A DNA stretch of 64,000 bases from Streptomyces koelreuteriae (GTDB taxonomy: Bacteria; Actinomycetota; Actinomycetes; Streptomycetales; Streptomycetaceae): contig NZ_CP075896.1 in NCBI RefSeq assembly GCF_018604545.1, positions 8,494,001-8,558,000 of the forward strand, given 5' to 3'. A model generated the notes under the pieces. The model ran no database searches, was not told where the DNA came from, and saw nothing but the letters and a program-made list of their open reading frames with translations. Positions 33,860-43,736 of this stretch are shown in pieces. How positions within the stretch are numbered: the stretch's first letter is position 1; each line of letters opens with the position of its first letter. Position numbers and translations under genes: made by a program.

Positions 33860-34918
33860 TCACGCTCCGGAACCGGTCTCCCGGACCAACTCGATCGCTC
33901 GGCCCAGGGTGTCGAGCCGGTCGTCCAGGGTCTCCCCGGCCGGGTAGAGACGGACCGTGTCCACCCCGGCGTCCCGCCAGACCCGCAGCCGCCGTCGCAC
34001 CATCTCCTCGGTGCCGATGAGCGTGGTGGCCAGCACCATCTCGTCGGTGACGAGACCGGCCGCGCCGTCCCGGTCGCCCGCCTGCCAGCGCTCCCGTACC
34101 TCGGCCGCGACCTCGGCCCAGCCCTGACGGCCGTAGGCCCGGTTGTAGAAGTTGGTCGAGGCGGAACCCATGCCGCCCAGGCTGAAGGCGAGTTCCTTCC
34201 TCCGGTCCGCGATCATGGGGCCGAGTTCCTCCTCGTCCCGCGCGAACGCGACCTCGGCGCCCTGGCAGACGTCGAACCCGGCACGTGCACGGCCGGCGGC
34301 GGCCAGCCCCTCGTCCAGCGGAGCGAAGTAGGCCTCCGCCGCGCCCTCCGGTACGAAGCTGGTGCCGAGCCAGCCGTCCGCGACCTGGCCGGTCAGCCGC
34401 AGCATCGCGGGCGACAGCGCGGCCAGGTAGACGGGCACGGGGTGCTCGGCCCGCATCGACAGACGCATCGGCACCGCCTCCCCGCCCGGCAGCGGAATCC
34501 TGAACTCCGAGCCCGAATGGGAGATCTTGCCGCCCGCGACCACCTGCCGCACGATCTCCACCGTCTCGCGCGTCCGGGCCAGCGGACGGGCGAACGGCAC
34601 CCCGTGCAGGCCCTCCATCACCTGCGGTCCGGACGGACCCAGACCCAGCAGGAAACGCCCGCCGGAGAGATTGGACAGGGTGATCGCCGCCTGGGCGAGG
34701 GCCACCGGTGTGCGCGTGCCGACCTGCATGACCGCGGAGCCCAGCAGCATCCGCTCCGTACGGGCCGCGTAGAAGCCCAGGGCGGACGGGGCGTCCGATC
34801 CCCACGCCTCGGCCACCCAGCAGACGTCGAGCCCCAGTTTCTCCGCCTCGACGACGAAGTCGGCCTGCCGGGACCAGGAGCCGAGAGCCGCCGCCTCGAC
34901 GGTCGTCGCCGTGCGCAT
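33860..34918 (-). CDS. LLM-class F420/flavin-dependent oxidoreductase
   Basis: A 352-aa TIM-barrel oxidoreductase of the luciferase-like monooxygenase superfamily (PF00296). Visible features: an N-terminal strand with EAEKLGLDVCWVAEAWGSDAPSALGFYAARTERM, the LGSAVMQVGTRTPVALAQAAITLSNLSGGRF block that contacts the cofactor, and GLGPSGPQVMEGLHG. Such enzymes in actinomycetes usually use F420 and act on aldehydes, alcohols or alkyl chains. Its ATG overlaps the upstream SRPBCC stop as TGATG, so the two are coupled. Substrate unknown. Confidence 0.87.
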   Translation of the reverse strand: MRTATTVEAAALGSWSRQADFVVEAEKLGLDVCWVAEAWGSDAPSALGFYAARTERMLLGSAVMQVGTRTPVALAQAAITLSNLSGGRFLLGLGPSGPQVMEGLHGVPFARPLARTRETVEIVRQVVAGGKISHSGSEFRIPLPGGEAVPMRLSMRAEHPVPVYLAALSPAMLRLTGQVADGWLGTSFVPEGAAEAYFAPLDEGLAAAGRARAGFDVCQGAEVAFARDEEELGPMIADRRKELAFSLGGMGSASTNFYNRAYGRQGWAEVAAEVRERWQAGDRDGAAGLVTDEMVLATTLIGTEEMVRRRLRVWRDAGVDTVRLYPAGETLDDRLDTLGRAIELVRETGSGA

Positions 34919-35424
34919 CACGCCTCCGCCCGCTGCCTGATGTGCTCCAGCGTGGCGGTCATGCCCCGCTCGAACTCCCGCAGTCTCACGAACACGATCT
35001 TCTGCTCCTTCTCCGGCATGGCGTCGATCGCGACGGAGAGGCCGGAGCGCCCCGGCCCCATCCGCATCCACTGCGACAGTTCGGTGCCGCCGTCCCGGGG
35101 CTCGAGCCCGAACCGCCAGACGGCGCTGGGCTCGGCCGGATCCCCGACCGCCCAGGCGAACACCCGCTCCGGGTCGCAGGCGACAACCGTGGAGGTCGTC
35201 TCCCACTCACCGAACGACTCGTGCCTGCTCCGGCCGGTGAACCGCGCCCCGACGGCCGGACCGGCGGCTCCGTCGGCCCACCCCGCCCACTGCAACTCCT
35301 CACTCAGGTCCGGCATCCGCGTCACATCCGACACCAGCGCCCACACTCTCCCCGGCGGCGCCGCGATCCAGGTCGTCACCTCGACCGTCGGTTGGTCCGC
35401 GTACCGCGCGCCCGTCCACTCCAT
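34918..35424 (-). CDS. SRPBCC-fold protein coupled to the LLM oxidoreductase
   Basis: A 168-aa polyketide-cyclase/dehydrase-type (SRPBCC) protein, only distantly related to the other two in the window. It has the N-terminal VEVTTWIAAPPGRVWALVSDVTRMPDLSEELQ strand-helix and a C-terminal helix (REFERGMTATLEHIRQRAE). Such proteins may bind the lipid or aromatic substrate of a neighbouring oxidoreductase; the one-base stop-start overlap with the LLM gene supports joint function. GGAGG lies about nine bases before ATG. An AT-rich patch with TTGACC at 35488-35493 on this strand may hold the promoter. Confidence 0.85.
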   Translation of the reverse strand: MEWTGARYADQPTVEVTTWIAAPPGRVWALVSDVTRMPDLSEELQWAGWADGAAGPAVGARFTGRSRHESFGEWETTSTVVACDPERVFAWAVGDPAEPSAVWRFGLEPRDGGTELSQWMRMGPGRSGLSVAIDAMPEKEQKIVFVRLREFERGMTATLEHIRQRAEA

Positions 35425-35750
35425 CGCGTGCCGGCCTCCTCGTCGACAGGGGTTGTGGGCAGCAGAGTTGCGTAATAAGACTCACTAGGTCAAGAGGGCG
35501 CGGGTGTCCGTCTCCCCAACGGGCGGTGAAGGTCGGTGCCGACGTGCCCCGGTGCGCGGAAGCATGCGCGCCGGGCCGCGTACGCTACCGATGGCTCCGC
35601 CCCGGGGATCTTCACGTCTGACGTGCCCGCCGGTGGGGAGTCATCAGGGGACGGCAGTGGCCGAGCCGATCCGTCGGCGGGCACCGAGATGCACGGCCGG
35701 GCGCGGTCGCGAGGGTGCGCCCGGGCCGTGCCTTCGAGCGGAGGAACGAG
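35425..35750. other. 326-base divergent intergenic region
   Basis: Between the SRPBCC and diacylglycerol-kinase genes. It contains an AT-rich patch (35471-35493) likely used by the - strand promoter, and a TACGCT hexamer at 35581 that could serve the + strand. Short frames in it lack ribosome sites and conserved features. I see no RNA gene. Confidence 0.6.
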
Positions 35751-37103
35751 ATGGGATCGGCGATGGGCGAGCGGGATCACCGCCGGCAGAGATGGGCGGC
35801 CAGGGGAGCCCTGGCCGCGGTCGCGCTGGCGGCGCTGCTGCCCCTCGTCTCCGGCGGTCTGAAGGGACTGCTGCTGCTTCTGGCCGGTATCGCGGGACTC
35901 GCCCTGACCGCGGCGGCGCTCTGGTGGGTCCTGTCCCGCCGCGGACCGGCACGCATGGCGGCGGCCGTCCTGGCCCTCGTCGCCCCCGTCGGCGTCATCG
36001 TCCTCTTCGCGGCCGCCAATCTGATCTGGGTGGTCTTCGCCTCGCTGCTGCTGTGGTGTGTCGCGGTCTGGAGCGGCCGCTACGCCCTGCGCAGCACGGG
36101 GCTGCGGCCGGTACGGGCCAAGGAGTACCGCACACCGCCGCCGCGACGCCCCTTCCTCCTGCTCAACCCGCGCTCCGGCGGCGGCAAGGTCGAGAAGTTC
36201 TCCCTCAAGGAGAAGGCCGAGGAGCTGGGCGCCCGGGTCGTCCTGCTCGACCCGGAGCACCACCAGGACGTCACCGAACTGGCCAAGGCCGCCGTGGCCG
36301 ACGGGGCCGACCTCCTGGGCGTCGCGGGCGGCGACGGCACACAGGCGATGGTCGCCGCCGTCGCGGCGGAACACGGCCTGCCGTTCCTCGTCATCTCGGC
36401 CGGCACCCGCAACCACTTCGCCATGGACCTGGGCCTGGACCGGGACGACCCGTCCACCTGCCTCGACGCCCTCACGGACGGGGTCGAACTCCGCGTCGAC
36501 CTCGGCTTCGCCGACGACCGCCCCTTCGTCAACAACGCCTCGTTCGGCGTCTACGGGGCCGTCGTCCAGAGCCCCGGCTACCGCGACGACAAGGTGGGCG
36601 CCGCGCTGGAGCGGCTGCCCGAGCTGCTCACGCGGCAGAGCGGCCCGCGGCTGACGGCGACCGCCGACGGCACCACCATCGCCGACCCGCAGGCCGTCCT
36701 GGTGAGCAACAACGCCTACCGGATGGACGACCCGTTCGGCTTCGGCCGGCGCGAGCGGCTCAACTCCGGGAAGCTGGGCGTGCTCGCCGTCCGCGTGGAC
36801 AGCGCCGTGGAAGCGGCCGAGCTCCTGCTGTCCCCGCGGCCGGAAGGCCTCACCGTGCTCACCGCCCAGCACGTCGTCGTCCACTCCGACGAACCGCATC
36901 TCGAAGTCGGCCTCGACGGCGAGGCGCTCACCCTTCCGGCCCCCGTCCACTGCCGCATCGCACGCCGGGCCCTGCGCGTCCGGGTGCCCCGCAACCGCCC
37001 CGGGGTCCCCGAGGCGCCCCCGCGCCTGGACTGGCGCCGGCTCCGCAAGCTGGCGGCCGCGGTCGGCCGTACGGCCGCGCCCACGCGTTCCCGGCGGTCC
37101 TGA
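35751..37103 (+). CDS. Diacylglycerol/lipid kinase family protein with N-terminal membrane domain
   Basis: A 450-aa protein joining three hydrophobic helices (about 20-115) to a soluble DAGK catalytic domain (PF00781). The nucleotide-binding elements are NPRSGGGK near 143 and GGDGTQAMV near 195; a YegS/BmrU-like C-terminal half follows (TRNHFAMDLGL, NNASFGVYGAV, LEVGLDGEALTLPAP). It should phosphorylate diacylglycerol, sphingoid bases or related lipids at the inner face of the membrane. GGAGG lies six bases before ATG 35751. It is a single gene ending in a strong bidirectional hairpin. Confidence 0.88.
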   Translation: MGSAMGERDHRRQRWAARGALAAVALAALLPLVSGGLKGLLLLLAGIAGLALTAAALWWVLSRRGPARMAAAVLALVAPVGVIVLFAAANLIWVVFASLLLWCVAVWSGRYALRSTGLRPVRAKEYRTPPPRRPFLLLNPRSGGGKVEKFSLKEKAEELGARVVLLDPEHHQDVTELAKAAVADGADLLGVAGGDGTQAMVAAVAAEHGLPFLVISAGTRNHFAMDLGLDRDDPSTCLDALTDGVELRVDLGFADDRPFVNNASFGVYGAVVQSPGYRDDKVGAALERLPELLTRQSGPRLTATADGTTIADPQAVLVSNNAYRMDDPFGFGRRERLNSGKLGVLAVRVDSAVEAAELLLSPRPEGLTVLTAQHVVVHSDEPHLEVGLDGEALTLPAPVHCRIARRALRVRVPRNRPGVPEAPPRLDWRRLRKLAAAVGRTAAPTRSRRS

Positions 37104-37113
37104 GCCCGATAGG

Positions 37114-37155
37114 CGCGAGGTCCCCCATGCCGCTTCCGGCATGGGGGACCTCGCG
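37114..37155. terminator. Strong bidirectional hairpin terminator
   Basis: A perfect 19-base stem around a CTTC loop sits between the convergent kinase and haem-oxygenase-like genes. It is the strongest hairpin in the window. Confidence 0.9.
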
Positions 37156-37171
37156 TACGCGCTCCAGCGGG

Positions 37172-37498
37172 CTACGCGCCCTTCGGGCCCGCCTGCTGCA
37201 CGACCTCGAAGGACCACAGGTTCGAGTCGCTCGCGGCCGGCTTGGGCCGCTCGCCGCCCTCGCCGCCGCCCTGGTGCGCGGCCTTCATCGGCCCCTCCAT
37301 CCAGGCCTGGAACGACGCCTCGTCACGCCACCGCGTGTAGACGAGGTAGGTGTCGGTGCCCTCCACCGGGCGGAGGAGCTCGAACCACTCGAACCCGTCG
37401 GAGCTCTCCACGGTGTGCGCGCGGGAGGCGAACCGCTTCTCCAGCGTCTCCCGCTGCTCGGCGGGCACGGTCAGCACATTGATCTTGACTACGCTCAT
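37172..37498 (-). CDS. MhuD-like haem-degrading monooxygenase
   Basis: A 108-aa ABM-fold protein that aligns closely with Mycobacterium tuberculosis MhuD. Key haem-pocket residues occur at the same positions: Asn7, Phe23, Arg26, Trp66 and His75 (the proximal haem ligand). The frame VVKIN...LEKRFASRAHTVE...FELLRPVEGTDTY...FQAW...AAH is shared. MhuD/IsdG enzymes are dimeric and cleave haem to release iron without carbon monoxide. The difference is a longer Gly/Glu-rich insert after His75 (HQGGGEGGERPKP). It stands alone, so a link to haem uptake rests on homology. General ABM proteins often get a vague antibiotic-biosynthesis label. Confidence 0.85.
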   Translation of the reverse strand: MSVVKINVLTVPAEQRETLEKRFASRAHTVESSDGFEWFELLRPVEGTDTYLVYTRWRDEASFQAWMEGPMKAAHQGGGEGGERPKPAASDSNLWSFEVVQQAGPKGA

Positions 37499-37556
37499 GG
37501 CCCCATCTTGCCCGATGGCACCTCCGAGCCGACCGGGACCTGCACCTCCGGGAGGT

Positions 37557-37572
37557 TTTGAACGCGTTCAAA
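37557..37572. promoter_or_regulatory. Perfect 16-bp palindrome over a promoter (TetR-type operator candidate)
   Basis: TTTGAACGCGTTCAAA is a perfect palindrome. It contains TTGAAC (37558-37563), which with TAGGGT (37580-37585) and a 16-base spacer gives a promoter-like pair for the epimerase gene at 37615. TTGAACG-type half sites are common for TetR-family regulators. Confidence 0.6.
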
Positions 37573-37614
37573 TATGGGCTAGGGTCGATCCCACACGTCG
37601 AGGGGGAGGCCTTC

Positions 37615-38562
37615 ATGAAGATCGTGATACCCGGCGGGACCGGACAGGTCGGCACGGTCCTGAAGCGCGCGCTGGGCGCCGCCGGACATGACGTCGTGGT
37701 GTTGAGCAGGCACCCCGCACCGGGCGAAGTGCACTGGGACGGTGCGACCCTGGGGCCCTGGTGCGAGGAGATCGACGGCAGCGACGTCGTCGTCAACCTG
37801 GCCGGCCGGAGCGTGAGCTGCCGCTACACCCCGGCCAACCTCCGCGAGATGATGGACTCGCGGGTCGACTCCGCCCGGGTCGTGGGTGAGGCCATCGCCA
37901 AGGCCGCCCGGCCGCCCCGGGTCTGGCTCCAGATGAGCACCGCGACGATCTACGCCCACCGCTTCGACGCGCCCAACGACGAGGCGACCGGCGTCATCGG
38001 CGGAGCCGAACCCGGCATCCCCGGCTACTGGGCCTACAGCGTCGACATCGCCAAGGCCTGGGAGCGGGAGCAGGAGAGGGCCGACACGCCGGACACCCGG
38101 AAGGTGGCCATGCGCGCCGCCATGGTGATGAGCCCGGACCGGGGCGGTGTCTTCGACGTCCTGCTGCGGCTGGCCCGGCTCGGCCTCGGCGGCCCGGTCG
38201 CCGGCGGCGCGCAGTACGTGTCCTGGATCCACGACCAGGACTTCGTCCGGGCGGTGGAGTTCCTCGTCGCCCGCGACGACATCACGGGCCCGGTCAATCT
38301 CGCCGCTCCCACGCCCCTGCCGCAGCGCGCCTTCATGCGCGCCCTGCGCGGCGCCTGGGGCATGCCGGTGGGCCTGCCCGCGACCCGCTGGATGGCCGAG
38401 CTCGGCGCGTTCGGGCTGCGCTCGGACACCGAACTGCTGCTGAAGAGCCGCCGTGTCGTCCCCGGCCGCCTGCTCGAAGCGGGCTTCACCTTCGAGCGCC
38501 CCGGCTGGCCGGAGGCCGCGGACGACCTCGTACGCCGGGTCCGCGGCCGCGACCTGAGCTGA
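37615..38562 (+). CDS. TIGR01777-family NAD(P)-dependent epimerase
   Basis: A 315-aa extended SDR-like protein (YfcH/TIGR01777 family) with GGTGQVG at residues 7-13, a DVVVNLAG motif and the tail domain of the family (LLKSRRVVPGRLLEAGFTFERPGW). The family's role is uncertain; some members associate with cell division or unknown sugar conversions. GGGGGAGG precedes ATG 37615; an upstream TTG frame runs through the palindrome and promoter and is not used. The promoter overlaps a perfect 16-bp palindrome, so the gene is likely repressed by a TetR-like regulator not encoded next to it. Confidence 0.87.
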   Translation: MKIVIPGGTGQVGTVLKRALGAAGHDVVVLSRHPAPGEVHWDGATLGPWCEEIDGSDVVVNLAGRSVSCRYTPANLREMMDSRVDSARVVGEAIAKAARPPRVWLQMSTATIYAHRFDAPNDEATGVIGGAEPGIPGYWAYSVDIAKAWEREQERADTPDTRKVAMRAAMVMSPDRGGVFDVLLRLARLGLGGPVAGGAQYVSWIHDQDFVRAVEFLVARDDITGPVNLAAPTPLPQRAFMRALRGAWGMPVGLPATRWMAELGAFGLRSDTELLLKSRRVVPGRLLEAGFTFERPGWPEAADDLVRRVRGRDLS

Positions 38563-38725
38563 GCTGGTGTCAGCTCGGCCCCTCGCCCTGCCCCAGGGCC
38601 TTGCCTGTCATGTCTCAGGTGTGGTGCGACCCAAGTGCCCGAATCGGATATGAACACACTTGCCGGTACGAGCAGTTGGTCATCGGGAGGTTCCGTGACG
38701 CGGCCCGTCCGGGCGCCGGGGCCGG

Positions 38726-38872
38726 TCAGCGGCGGCCGCGGAGCTTACCCAGCAGGCGCTGGGCCTGCGCCCGCTTGCGGGGGTCGGCCGCGGCCCGCCG
38801 TGCCTGCTCGACGGCCCGCCGCCCCTGCGGACTCCGGGCGAACTGCTTGATGCGATCCAGGATGTTGGCCAT
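38726..38872 (-). CDS. 48-aa basic microprotein
   Basis: An unusually short but convincing gene: ATG 38872 with GGAAGG about six bases upstream, reading MANILDRIKQFARSPQGRR and continuing as an Arg/Ala/Gln-rich helix (AVEQARRAAADPRKRAQAQR) to LLGKLRGRR. It is strongly basic with no hydrophobic helix, so a nucleic-acid or ribosome partner is conceivable. I recall similar small proteins in other Streptomyces but cannot verify. It is divergent from the Ala/Lys-rich protein at 39007. It is too short to be picked up by ordinary length cut-offs. Confidence 0.65.
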   Translation of the reverse strand: MANILDRIKQFARSPQGRRAVEQARRAAADPRKRAQAQRLLGKLRGRR

Positions 38873-39006
38873 GAGGCACCTTCCACTCGTGTTCTGACGT
38901 GCTTGTTGTCTGTAGCCCGCCTACCCCCGTGACGTGGTGCTCAGCCCTCGCCGGCCCAGACGGTGCGCGACCGAACGTGTTTGCCGACGGAGCAAGAGGC
39001 AAGTCG

Positions 39007-39441
39007 GTGTCCATGACTGAACAGAACAAGCGCACGAATCAGAAGCCGACCACCATCCGGGCCACGGAGTCCAAGGCGCGGGGCGCGGCGGACAAGGCGA
39101 CCGCGCCGGCGTCCCAGGCGGCCAAGCGTACGGCGGCCAAGGCCGATGAGGCGGGGTCCGCCCTCAAGGCCGGCGCCGAGCGCTCCGCCGAGGCGACGAC
39201 GGCGGCCATGCAGACCGCCGCCAAGGGCGTCGAGGTCGGCCGCCAGGCGGTCGTCACGGCCTCCGGCCACGTCGCGGCCACGGCCAAGACGGCCTGGACG
39301 GTCATCGCCCACCGCAAGCTCGTCGCCGCGGGCGTCGGAGCCGGTCTGACCGCCCTGAGCGCCGCGTCGTACGCGGTGGGACGCCGCGCGGAACGCGGCG
39401 GCCACGGCCCCGTCACCCGGTTCACCGGCGGACGGATCTGA
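39007..39441 (+). CDS. Ala/Lys-rich helical protein with a C-terminal membrane segment
   Basis: A protein of about 144 aa. Residues ~15-100 form a long helix of Ala, Lys, Thr and Glu (RGAADKATAPASQAAKRTAAKADEAG), like LEA- or histone-H1-like sequences. A C-terminal hydrophobic helix (LVAAGVGAGLTALSAASYAVG) and a basic tail suggest membrane attachment. GTG 39007 has GAGG seven bases upstream; ATG 39013 is an alternative. Similar small membrane-linked proteins in actinomycetes are uncharacterised. It is followed by a double hairpin. Confidence 0.68.
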   Translation: MSMTEQNKRTNQKPTTIRATESKARGAADKATAPASQAAKRTAAKADEAGSALKAGAERSAEATTAAMQTAAKGVEVGRQAVVTASGHVAATAKTAWTVIAHRKLVAAGVGAGLTALSAASYAVGRRAERGGHGPVTRFTGGRI

Positions 39442-39481
39442 CCACGGCGAGGGCGTTCGACGGGACGGCCACGAGGAGGAC

Positions 39482-39530
39482 AGGCGGCGCCGCGCATCAC
39501 CGGACTTCCCGGTGGTCCGCAGCGCCGCCT
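39482..39530 (+). terminator. Nested hairpin terminator
   Basis: An outer nine-base stem (AGGCGGCGC / GCGCCGCCT) encloses an inner stem CACCGG / CCGGTG, 41 bases after the stop at 39441. Confidence 0.65.
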
Positions 39531-39689
39531 CCTTGTGGTCCGTAGCAGCTCACGAACTCCGCGGTGTCCTCTTCTCGTGGCTTGGCCCACATCCGGCCCT
39601 CGATGTGGTGTCCCCCTCGCGCGGCACCGCCCTGACGAGGAAGGATGAGACCGCAAGCGAAGGATCAACCCATGCGGAGGAGCGGGCCC

Positions 39690-41330
<1,641 letters not shown>

Positions 41331-41340
41331 GCACCCCCGC

Positions 41341-41380
41341 CACACGGCCCGGGCCACGACGACCTGGCCCGGGCCGCGTG
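41341..41380 (+). terminator. Hairpin after pgm
   Basis: A perfect 12-base stem CGGCCCGGGCCA / TGGCCCGGGCCG with an eight-base loop, extended by four more bases each side with one mismatch. Confidence 0.75.
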
Positions 41381-41452
41381 GGCCACCGGTTCGTCCTGGT
41401 GGGCCGCGATACAGGACACTGGGAGCAGTTCCGATCCGGGAAGGACCGACAC

Positions 41453-41743
41453 GTGATCATCTTCGGCACCAAGGGGTACCTCTACCAGCTCGCGATACTG
41501 ACGCTGGTGTGCGCCCAGTGCGGCAACCCTGCCGCGCACACGCTCAGGAAGCGCGTCACGAAGTTCACGCTGTTCTTCGTGCCGCTGTTCCCGATCTCGA
41601 CGAAGTACCTGACGCAGTGCACCTTCTGCGGCGCGGAACAGAAGGTGACCAAGGAGCAGGCGGACCAACTGCAGACGCAGAGCGCGGGCGGCCAGGGCGG
41701 CCAGGCGTACGGGAACCAGGAGCAGCAGCAACACCGGTTCTAG
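41453..41743 (+). CDS. Zinc-ribbon membrane-associated protein
   Basis: A 96-aa protein with two CxxC pairs (Cys20/23 and Cys56/59) that should bind one zinc, flanking a hydrophobic segment (FTLFFVPLFPIST). It ends in a Gln/Gly-rich tail. The layout matches the small zinc-ribbon (TPM/zf-15-like) family common in Streptomyces, of unknown function. GTG 41453 has GGAAGGA about seven bases upstream. It lies between pgm and the second SRPBCC gene but a terminator separates it from pgm. Confidence 0.8.
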   Translation: MIIFGTKGYLYQLAILTLVCAQCGNPAAHTLRKRVTKFTLFFVPLFPISTKYLTQCTFCGAEQKVTKEQADQLQTQSAGGQGGQAYGNQEQQQHRF

Positions 41744-41870
41744 GCACCGACGGCACAGATCCGTGTGGTAATCCCAAGATCTCGGGTACCCGCCCCGCCA
41801 CGGGCCCGGACCGGTGAAGCGGGTCGACGGGCCTCCTGCAGTCGACCAGTGAGAACGGAGGCATACCGAG

Positions 41871-42347
41871 ATGAGCACCATCAAGGAAACCGTGGAAGTC
41901 GACGTTCCCGTCCACACCGCCTACAACCAGTGGACGCAGTTCGAGGAGTTCCCGAACTTCATGGAGGGCGTCGAGGAGGTCAGGCAACTGGACGACCGCC
42001 ACAACCACTGGACAACCAAGATCAGCGGGGTGCGGCGCGAGTTCGATACCGAGATCGTCGACCAGCTGGCCGACGAGCGCGTCACCTGGCGCACGACCAG
42101 CGGTGACGTCGATCAGAGGGGCTCTGTCCGCTTCGAGCGCGTCGACGACACCCACACCAGGGTCGAGCTGGTGATGGACATCCAGCCCAGCGGAGCCGCG
42201 GAGAAGGCGGCGGACATGACGGGCACGATCGACCGCCGGGTCAAGGGCGACATGAAGCGCTTCAAGCAGTTCATCGAGGAGCGCGGAACCGAGTCCGGCG
42301 CCTGGCGCGGCCGCATCCAGCCCGGCGGCGCCGGCCCCGCCCTCTGA
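41871..42347 (+). CDS. SRPBCC-fold protein, copy 2
   Basis: A 158-aa SRPBCC protein nearly matching the one at 13203-13652: VPVHTAYNQWTQFEEFPNFMEGVE and the C-terminal KGDMKRFKQFIEERGTESGAWRG. The middle parts differ, so the ligands may differ. It has no signal peptide. GGAGG lies nine bases before ATG. It is a stand-alone gene followed by a strong hairpin. The duplication of a single-domain ligand-binding protein within 30 kb suggests a shared stress or lipid-handling role. Confidence 0.87.
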   Translation: MSTIKETVEVDVPVHTAYNQWTQFEEFPNFMEGVEEVRQLDDRHNHWTTKISGVRREFDTEIVDQLADERVTWRTTSGDVDQRGSVRFERVDDTHTRVELVMDIQPSGAAEKAADMTGTIDRRVKGDMKRFKQFIEERGTESGAWRGRIQPGGAGPAL

Positions 42348-42364
42348 CCTTCCCGCTCCGCCAC

Positions 42365-42401
42365 GAAGGACCCGGCCTCCACAGCGCAGGCCGGGTCCTT
42401 C
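42365..42401 (+). terminator. Strong hairpin after the second SRPBCC gene
   Basis: A perfect 14-base stem GAAGGACCCGGCCT / AGGCCGGGTCCTTC with a nine-base loop, followed by an C/T-rich run. Confidence 0.8.
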
Positions 42402-42571
42402 CGTGTCCGCGCACGCGGAGAGAAGGTGATGATTCGGCCATCGTTATGACATGCACCTGTCCATCTGGGTCTCCTGGTGGCACGCTGCCCTCTGACTGTC
42501 CGCAGTGACACCCCTGCCTGACCGGGCGGACGGTTCCCCGCCGCCCGGCCCCCGCAGCAGAAGGAGACCGC

Positions 42572-43579
42572 GTGATAGGCAGACCCCGCAGCCTTCGCCC
42601 GTCCGGCGGCACCACCCGCGCTCGCCACACCGTCCTCGGCACACTCGCCGGCATCGCCGCACTCCTGGCGACCGGTGTCACCACCGCACCCGCGAGCGCC
42701 GCGCCCGAACCCGGAGCCGTGGCACCCTCGGCGCAGGAACGGGCCCTCGACTTCTGGACCCCGCAGCGGATGCGCGCGGCCACCCCGCTCGACACCCTGT
42801 CCGTGGACCCCTCCGACGTACGGGCCCCCGCGCCGCGCAAGGGCAAGGCGACCGTCGTGGCACCCAGCGCACCCGCCTCCGACGTCGGACCCCTGGCCAT
42901 CCCGCACGGCGGCGGCCCCTGGTCCGGCGGGGGAGCGGTGGTCAAGACCGCGGGGCGGGTGTTCTTCACCTACCAGGGGCGCACCGCCTCCTGCTCCGGC
43001 AACGCCGTCACCAGCGCCAACAAGAGCACCGTCCTCACCGCCGGGCACTGCGTGAAGATGCAGGGGGCCTGGCACACCAACTGGGTGTTCGTGCCCGGCT
43101 ATCACGACGGCCAGCGCCCGTACGGCACCTGGGCCGCGTCGAAGACCCTGTCCACGCCGCAGTGGACGGCCAGTGAGGACATCAACCACGACATCGGCGC
43201 GGCCGTCGTCGCCCCGCTGGACGGAAAGAACCTGACCGATGTCGTCGGCGGCCAGGGGCTGGCCTTCAACACGGGCTACAACAAGCCCATGTACTCCTTC
43301 GGATTCCCGGCCGCCGCCCCCTACGACGGCGAGAAGTTCATCTACTGCAGCGGAACCACCTTCCGCGACTTCCTGTTCTCCAGCGACCACGGTCTGACCT
43401 GCAACATGACCGGAGGCTCCAGCGGAGGCCCGTGGTTCACCCAGTTCGACGAGGCCTCCGGCACCGGCCTGCAGTCCTCGGTGAACAGCTTCAAGTACAA
43501 CTTCCTGCCGAACGCCATGTACGGCCCGTACTTCGGCGCGGACGCGCAGAACCTGTACCAGAGCGCCCAGTCGTCCTGA
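42572..43579 (+). CDS. Secreted V8/trypsin-like serine protease
   Basis: A 335-aa exported protease. The signal peptide (about 1-43) ends ASAA. A propeptide of about 60 residues precedes the chymotrypsin-fold domain, with His159 in TAGHC, Asp207 in NHDIGAAVV and Ser284 in GGSSGGP. Two disulfides are likely (141/160 and 259/277). The pattern resembles actinobacterial trypsin-like peptidases close to the glutamyl endopeptidase group. No binding module follows. GTG 42572 has GAAGGAG six bases upstream. Single gene with its own terminator. Confidence 0.9.
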   Translation: MIGRPRSLRPSGGTTRARHTVLGTLAGIAALLATGVTTAPASAAPEPGAVAPSAQERALDFWTPQRMRAATPLDTLSVDPSDVRAPAPRKGKATVVAPSAPASDVGPLAIPHGGGPWSGGGAVVKTAGRVFFTYQGRTASCSGNAVTSANKSTVLTAGHCVKMQGAWHTNWVFVPGYHDGQRPYGTWAASKTLSTPQWTASEDINHDIGAAVVAPLDGKNLTDVVGGQGLAFNTGYNKPMYSFGFPAAAPYDGEKFIYCSGTTFRDFLFSSDHGLTCNMTGGSSGGPWFTQFDEASGTGLQSSVNSFKYNFLPNAMYGPYFGADAQNLYQSAQSS

Positions 43580-43594
43580 ACCACCGCACCAGCC

Positions 43595-43643
43595 GGGAGC
43601 CGGGCCCTCCACCGCCGAACCGCGGGAGGAGGCCCCGGCTCCC
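43595..43643 (+). terminator. Hairpin after the V8-like protease
   Basis: A long inverted repeat (GGGAGCCGGGCCCTCC paired with a copy ending GGCCCCGGCTCCC, small bulges) 16 bases after the stop. Confidence 0.7.
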
Positions 43644-43736
43644 GGCGTCGGTATCAGGAGCCCGCCCGAGCGAAACCGGCCATGAGCGTTCCCCCGACGT
43701 CGTCGAACTCCCGCACCGCTTCGGCGAGTGTGCTTG

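Noticed and set aside
37172..37498. Antibiotic-biosynthesis monooxygenase
   Set aside because: The position-by-position match of haem-pocket residues to MhuD fits haem degradation better, and no biosynthetic genes are nearby.
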